Source: Torreya grandis (Eukaryota > Streptophyta > Pinopsida > Cupressales > Taxaceae). From it: DNA of 64,000 bases. The first letter of the stretch is position 1. The number at the start of each line of letters is the position of its first letter. Where the stretch lies: NCBI GenBank assembly GCA_037957365.1, contig JARHVA010007804.1, forward strand, positions 399,501 to 463,500, given 5' to 3'. A program made the translations under genes and the position numbers. Below the pieces are notes generated by a model, which was given only the letters and a program-made list of their open reading frames with translations, searched no databases and had not been told where the DNA came from. Positions 58,955-64,000 of this stretch are shown here, in pieces.

Positions 58955-60312
58955 AATCCCCATTATTCTTGACCTTCTTACCATGATCAATTGAGTGATT
59001 CCTAATCCATAAATCACATTGAAAGCTTCCTTTTTGATTAATTGGTTAGATCTTGAGCTATCCTAAAGCTATACTGGTGAAATTTGGAACTAGTCTGATA
59101 GACTTTAGAATGAGACTAGTGGAATCTATAGCTAGTCTGATGGACTCTAGATCCAACTTGTACAACTTTGGAGATAGACTATATGTCTCTAGATATAACA
59201 TAAAACCATATAGGGCCAATGTTGTTACATCTATGACCCCTAATCTCTCTTAAATGCACAAAACTATATTTTCCAAAGATGTGTGTATATATAAGCGAGT
59301 ATTTATTCTAACTTAACAAATTTTATCTCTATCACACTTTTTTCAACTAACTCTCTAATAAAATGAGAACTATTTGAAATACATTTGATTTTATCATGAA
59401 AAATGAGATTATTTGACAATGTAATGGAGGAAATGTTATAAAAAAACATTATTAATGCTCCTAGATTCTCCCCATGAAAATATTATAGGATTTTTGTTAT
59501 ACATATGGCTTGGAATGTTGCTACATTCATTACTATATAATCTAATTCAATCATTGAAAGTGAAACTATGGGTTGTTTGTTTGAATCCCAAGAAATGCCT
59601 CTTAAACCAAGATGAAACCCATACCCTGATTTATTTTTTATATAATCAAGAATATCAACCTAATCAATATTAATGTATCCTACTAAATAGAATTTATCTG
59701 CTACTACATACAAAACTCCATATAATCTTTTCCCATGTACATACCTCAAGATCCTTTTACCTGCTTGCCAATGTGTTTCTATTAGGGTCTCAAAGAATCT
59801 ATATTGAGGTTAAATACATACATCATATCTATTCTAATCATATTAAAATACATCAAACTTCCTATAAAACATTTGTATAATGTAGGATCCACATTTTTGT
59901 TTCAATATTCTTTGTGTAATTTCAAGCTTGTTCTAGGTAGTGTTAATATCAAAATCCTAAACCTCTCTTAACATTTATTTTGAATAATTGTCTTGGCATA
60001 TAAATATGCATTCATTCATTTCTTTAGTTTCTATCCCAAGAAATTACTTCAATAAACCTAAGTAAGTCATCCAAAATTCCTTTTTCATGGCTAATTTGAA
60101 CTTACATATGGACTTTAGCATTTCTAATTAATATTACATCATTAACATATAAAAATATAATCAAAATACTTTATTTTATTTCTTTGATGTAGAGTTTGGG
60201 CTCACTAATTTTTTTCAAATCCATTGCTTATCATATAAGATTTTATTTAGTTTTACCACGTCTTAAGTACTTTTTTGAGCCCATAAGACACCTTTTTAAT
60301 CTTTTATACCTT
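58955..60312 (-). pseudogene. 3' part of a second Copia element (RT end, RNase H, tail)
   Basis: Aligns with 45079-46460 of element 5 in order, for example CTTGAACCAAGATGAAA-type sequence near 45750 and 59605. It includes an RT remnant LYVNDVIL near 60150-60125, where catalytic YVDD is YVND, and the RNase H end near 59380-59330. Homology stops at about 60312, just inside the RT, where the element 7 LTR begins at 60318. The fragment is more degraded than element 5. Confidence 0.8.
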
Positions 60313-60317
60313 GTTTT

Positions 60318-61440
60318 TGTAGACACCTAAAATTGGCCATTGATAACATCCAATTAGGCTTTTCACCAATTTCCACCCAAAATGCATAATTTTGCCTAAA
60401 AACACTACAATGCATTAAATGATGTGAAAATGACATATTCATGTGTCAATTTTGGCTAGGGCATCCCTAAATGGGGTAGTAAAATTTATGGGCTAGCTAA
60501 CTTTAATTAGATCATTTTGAGTCAAAATGATAATTTTGCACCTAGGTTCTCTGGATTGATCATTCCTATCAAATCTCTTTCAAAAGACACATGCCTTCAT
60601 TATTTGTTGTTGGTAACATCCTAAATGGGATAATGGATCCAACGCATCTAAAATTTCCTTCCAATTTCAGTCTAATCAAATTTTAGACCAGTAACAAGTC
60701 ATTATAATCAATTTGTGCACAAAGTGCTTACACATAAGAACTAATTAACCTAAATCAAGACCTAATCAAGAATTCCATGGAAACTTGTTGAATAATTTGT
60801 TTTGGAAATGAATATGGAGTATCTGCATCATTAGGTGACCTCATTTCTTGGAAAGACATCCTTAGGCCATAAATGCCACAAATATTAGGATTCATGCCCT
60901 TCATGCCTCGTCAATGCCTTCCATGCCTCTTAATTTCCCCTTATTCTAGTGTCATGATGAGGATAATTATAAATTTAATTGTAAAATTGGATTAATCCTT
61001 AGCCACACATCTCAATCCTAAGATGGACGGTTCAAGTTGATTCTAATCAATCTCAAAAATCTATAAATAGGAAGCCTTACCACATCATTTCAAAGACATG
61101 ATTATGCAAAGTTATAATGCAAGATTGGATCTAAAAGCTTCATGAAACTAGTGTTACCATGCCAAATTGATTCCAAGCCAATCCAAGCCTGAATCCAAAG
61201 GTGCCAAGGAGAAATGAAGGTAGCCAAGCTTCCATTGCCAAGGCTTCATGAGCACAAGCCGAGCAAGCCACTATGACAAGCATTTTGGAGCATCCAAGGG
61301 AGGTAAAAGAAGGTTTATTTTGTATTTTATTTATATGTTTTATTCAATTTTGTTAACTAAGCTCTCCTTAGTGTCTAGGCCTAGATATGTTATGCCCATT
61401 AGTGTTTTTTTTCCATTTTTTTTTGAAACTAACACCATAC
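60318..61440 (+). repeat. Element 7 LTR, probable, right edge uncertain
   Basis: TGTAGACACCTAAAATTGGCC starts abruptly at the end of Copia homology and looks like an LTR start of a Tat-like Gypsy element. A strong promoter-like CTATAAATAGGAAGCC is at 61061. The right edge is set where RNase H coding sequence begins. No second LTR lies in the window, so the call rests on the start, the promoter and context. Confidence 0.5.
61061..61070 (+). promoter_or_regulatory. TATA box of probable element 7 LTR
   Basis: CTATAAATAG, the best TATA consensus in the window, about 740 bp into the probable LTR. Confidence 0.5.
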
Positions 61441-61459
61441 TAACCATCCTTTCTTGATT

Positions 61460-61870
61460 CAAATTCTTAGATCACATATGGGCCCCTTATTTATTACACC
61501 ACAAGGGGATCTAATCCCTAAATCATCCAAAATAATCTTTCCTTGTACAAACAACATGGCTGATTATGAATCACTTGTTGCTGGACTTTGACAGGAAATA
61601 TATTGGAACATATCTCATCTCCAAGTTTATGGTGATTCTCAGTTAATCATCAATCAGGTCACAAATCATTTTTAGACCAAAGATGGCAAGCTGGTTCCAT
61701 ATAAAGCCATGGTTGACACTCTTAGGTAACAAATTACAGATATTCAATTTGAGCACATACCAAGGGCTAGCAATAGAATTGCAGATGCCATGGATACTAT
61801 TGGTTCTTTGATTTGACAAATGGATATAGCTAGAGAGTATCAATTATTCATTGATAATTGGTTAACACCA
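61460..61870 (+). pseudogene. Element 7 RNase H (RVT_3 type), 5'-truncated
   Basis: Starts mid-domain: GPLFITPQGDLIPKSSKIIF at about 61479-61538, CTNNMADYESLVAGL (catalytic Glu), then QVYGDSQLIINQVTNHF near 61622-61672 (third acid) and FEHIPRASNRIADAM near 61748-61792 (last Asp). The first strand with the 'FDGA' Asp is absent, at or beyond the junction with the LTR. This is the second RNase H typical of Tat elements. Confidence 0.83.
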
Positions 61871-62059
61871 GCTCATTAACCTTCAATCGTTGTAATGATT
61901 TGTGATATTATTAGTCCTAATTCCATCTGGTAGTCAGACCTTTACAACTACCTTCATGACAAAGTTATACCACCTAACCTATCTCAAAAACAAACCAAAT
62001 CCTTCATTCATCATTCCACTTATTATACTCTACTTGGATCCACGCTTTATCATCATAAT

Positions 62060-63188
62060 TTTGATGGAACTATGCTTCATTGTTTAACTTTGGTAGAGTA
62101 TACACTAGCATTAAGAGAAGTACACAAAGGGATATTTGGAGTTCACTATAGTGGGGATGTCCTATCCAAAAATCTCTTGTATACTAGTTATTATTGGCCC
62201 ATGATGGATGCAGATACTACTGCATATGTAAAGAAGTGTGAAAAATGTCAATGGCATGCTAATTTGATTTATGCCCCAGCCAGAACTTTGAAATTAATGT
62301 TAACACCATGGACATTTTCTACATGGGGACTTAACCTCATTGGGAACATTAACCCTAGTTCATCTGATGGTCATAAACATATCCTTACTACCACCGAGTA
62401 TTTCATTAAGTGGGTTGAAGTTATACCCCTCACTTATGTGACTAAAAATTAAATTTCCAAATTCATCTTCAACTATCTCATTTGTCACTACGATATCCCT
62501 TTTGACATTATATTTGATAATGGAGGATCATTCAATAATAAGGATGTAGACTAGCTATGTACTGAATATAACATCACACAATATTTTTCTACAACATATT
62601 ACCCTAAAGATAATGGACAAGCTAAAGCATCAAATAAAACCATTCCCAATATTCTCAAAAAGATTGTTAATGATGCCAATCGTGATTGGCACCTATAGAT
62701 ATTCCTTGCCCTTTGGTCATACCGTACTAATCATCATACCCCCACAAGAGCCAATCCATCCTCACTTATTTATGGTACTGAAGCCATCCTTCCCATCGAG
62801 GTTGAATTACCTTCCTTATGCATCTCTTTCAAGTATGTCCTAGATGAGCATGATTATCGATTAGCTCACATGTAAGAGCTAGACCTACTTAATGAGAAAC
62901 ACACATATGTACTCAATAATCTTCAAGCATATTAGAACCAACTCAAAGGCCACTATAATTACCATGTTAAGTATAGAACATTTGAACTTGGTGATCTTGT
63001 TCTTAAAGAAAACCAAAAGAATACCATGGATGAGAAGAGGCATAAAGGAAAATTCAAATCAAACTACATAGGGCCTTTCATTATTACTATAGATTATGAA
63101 TCAGGAACATATAGGCTCGTCACATCAGATGGACATGAACTTACTGAGCTAATGAATATTATTCATCTCAAGCGGTACTATGCTTGAG
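62060..63188 (+). pseudogene. Element 7 integrase, broken
   Basis: A 126-codon open stretch at 62072-62452 holds the zinc domain (REVHKGIFGVHYSGDVLSKN, YYWPMMDADTTAYVKKCEKC) and the core start FSTWGLNLIGNINPSSSDGH, where the first catalytic Asp is Asn. After a stop, IIFDNGGSFNNKDVD near 62510-62555 keeps the second Asp. GQAKASNKTIPNILKKIVND near 62618-62677 has Lys where the Glu belongs. TPTRANPSSLIYGTEAILPI near 62739-62798, then the C-terminal FELGDLVLKENQ and HKGKFKSNYIGPFIITI (63042-63092) give the GPY/F domain. MNIIHLKRYYA ends the frame at about 63186. Confidence 0.9.
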
Positions 63189-63800
63189 CGCTAAGGCATA
63201 TTGTTTTTAAGGACCATTTTAGTTATGACATTTTATCACTATTATTCTTTGTACAAATATCATCCTTATCCATCCTCTTAGCCGTATCCACTTTTTGATT
63301 CTGACTTATCAACCTAGTGTGTTCTAAAGCCTAGCATATTTAACCTTGGATTTTTTCCATTCATTATGTATTTTTAGCATCAAAGAATCTGATCAGTTTC
63401 ATCAGTTAGATCTTATAATTTAGATAGAGATCATATTTTAGAGCAGTGTGAAAGAAGTTTTGGTAGTTTTATCCTTCATTTTTTTACTCCTTTTTTATTA
63501 CCAGTCTTGTTACTAATTAGAACCACCTTTGGAAAAATTAGTACCATTGATCCATACCATTGTGTCCTAGTTATAACCACCTATGGGAAAACTAGGGGAA
63601 ACATTTCTTTATTGAGCCTTGACATACCAACTTGCCATTTCTTATGCCACATTGTGCCTTTCTACCAACTGTGCCTATTTTTTTTGAATTGACTACTACA
63701 CTAGTTGAATTCCTCCACTTTAAGGGTAGAACTACAGTGACTAGAGGTCCTACTATGGGACTATGTAGGTAGCACTTGTTATTTTTTGAGGTATGATCAG
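63189..63800. other. Element 7 3' tail, no gene found
   Basis: Non-coding sequence after pol. A short imperfect repeat on AACCACCT(A/T)TGG occurs near 63521 and 63577. Nothing else was recognised. Confidence 0.6.
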
Positions 63801-64000
63801 TCACCCTTCTCACCATTTTGTGATCAACCTAAGCCATGCTCTTGCTATTTTATGATCAACCTAAGTCATGCTCCCACCATTTTGTGAGTAACCTAAGCCA
63901 TGCTCTCACCGTTTTATGAGCAACCTAACTTTGATCACTCTCACTATTTTGTGAGTAACATTAGTTTAAATGCTCTCACCATTTTATGAGCTTGAACCAT
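63801..64000. repeat. About 33-bp minisatellite, six units to the window edge
   Basis: Units built on CTCACCATTTTGTGAGCAACCTAAGCCATG-like sequence with anchors near 63811, 63844, 63875, 63908, 63942 and 63978 (spacing 31-36 bp). It continues to or beyond the window end. Tandem repeats in the 3' untranslated region are a known trait of Tat/Ogre elements. Confidence 0.85.

Larger units (their letters stand above)
61440..64000 (+). mobile_element. Element 7: internal 3' half of a Tat-like Gypsy element, runs off window
   Basis: RNase H and integrase of Tat type follow the probable LTR directly; primer site, gag, protease and RT are missing, so a large internal deletion is likely. The tail after integrase contains a minisatellite. 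The 3' LTR would be beyond 64000. Confidence 0.65.

Overview
The window reads as intergenic DNA from a large, repeat-filled plant nuclear genome. It is AT-rich and strongly CpG-poor, has no convincing host gene, tRNA, rRNA or CRISPR array, and most of it resolves into LTR retrotransposons, some nested. Reading frames are broken mainly by C-to-T and G-to-A changes (CAA/CAG to TAA/TAG, TGG to TAG), the pattern left by long-term cytosine methylation and deamination. A gymnosperm or another large-genome seed plant would fit. The species cannot be named from the sequence.

Layout. 1-5124: anciently decayed DNA with a diverged ~0.6-kb tandem duplication. 5130-17668: element 1, a 12.5-kb Athila-like Ty3/Gypsy element on +, with two 1416-bp LTRs, target duplication CCTTG, gag, protease, RT, RNase H, integrase and a long extra reading frame after integrase. 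About 17911-44142: element 4, a Tat/Ogre-like Ty3/Gypsy element on +, split by two later insertions. The first is element 2 (19228-25620, +, duplication GGTCT), which keeps only gag and protease. The second is element 3 (29531-39559, -, duplication CACAG), which landed inside the integrase of element 4. 44329-60312: a tandem Copia arrangement on -, in which one element (element 5) with two LTRs is followed by the 3' part of another sharing its LTR. Element 5 is interrupted between protease and integrase by element 6 (48161-56393, -), a gag-only Copia derivative with 2.3-kb LTRs. 60318-64000: element 7, a Tat-like LTR joined to a broken RNase H-integrase region and a 3' tail with a ~33-bp minisatellite; it runs off the window.

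How the parts work together. Each element once encoded its own replication cycle: Gag particle, protease, RT/RNase H copying from a tRNA primer site next to the 5' LTR, and integrase making the 5-bp target duplications still visible here. Elements 2 and 6 lack RT and integrase and would have needed enzymes from relatives. No element has an intact reading frame. Element 3 is the least damaged, keeping the RT YLDD box and all three integrase catalytic acids.

No wholly new system is evident. The points most worth a second look are: an RNase H-like domain placed before RT in element 3, against the usual position after RT in its host element 4; a triplicated module of LTR end, primer site and gag start in element 5; dense GGTTCAA/TTGAACC arrays in the element 3 LTRs; and the unidentified ~880-codon frame of element 1.
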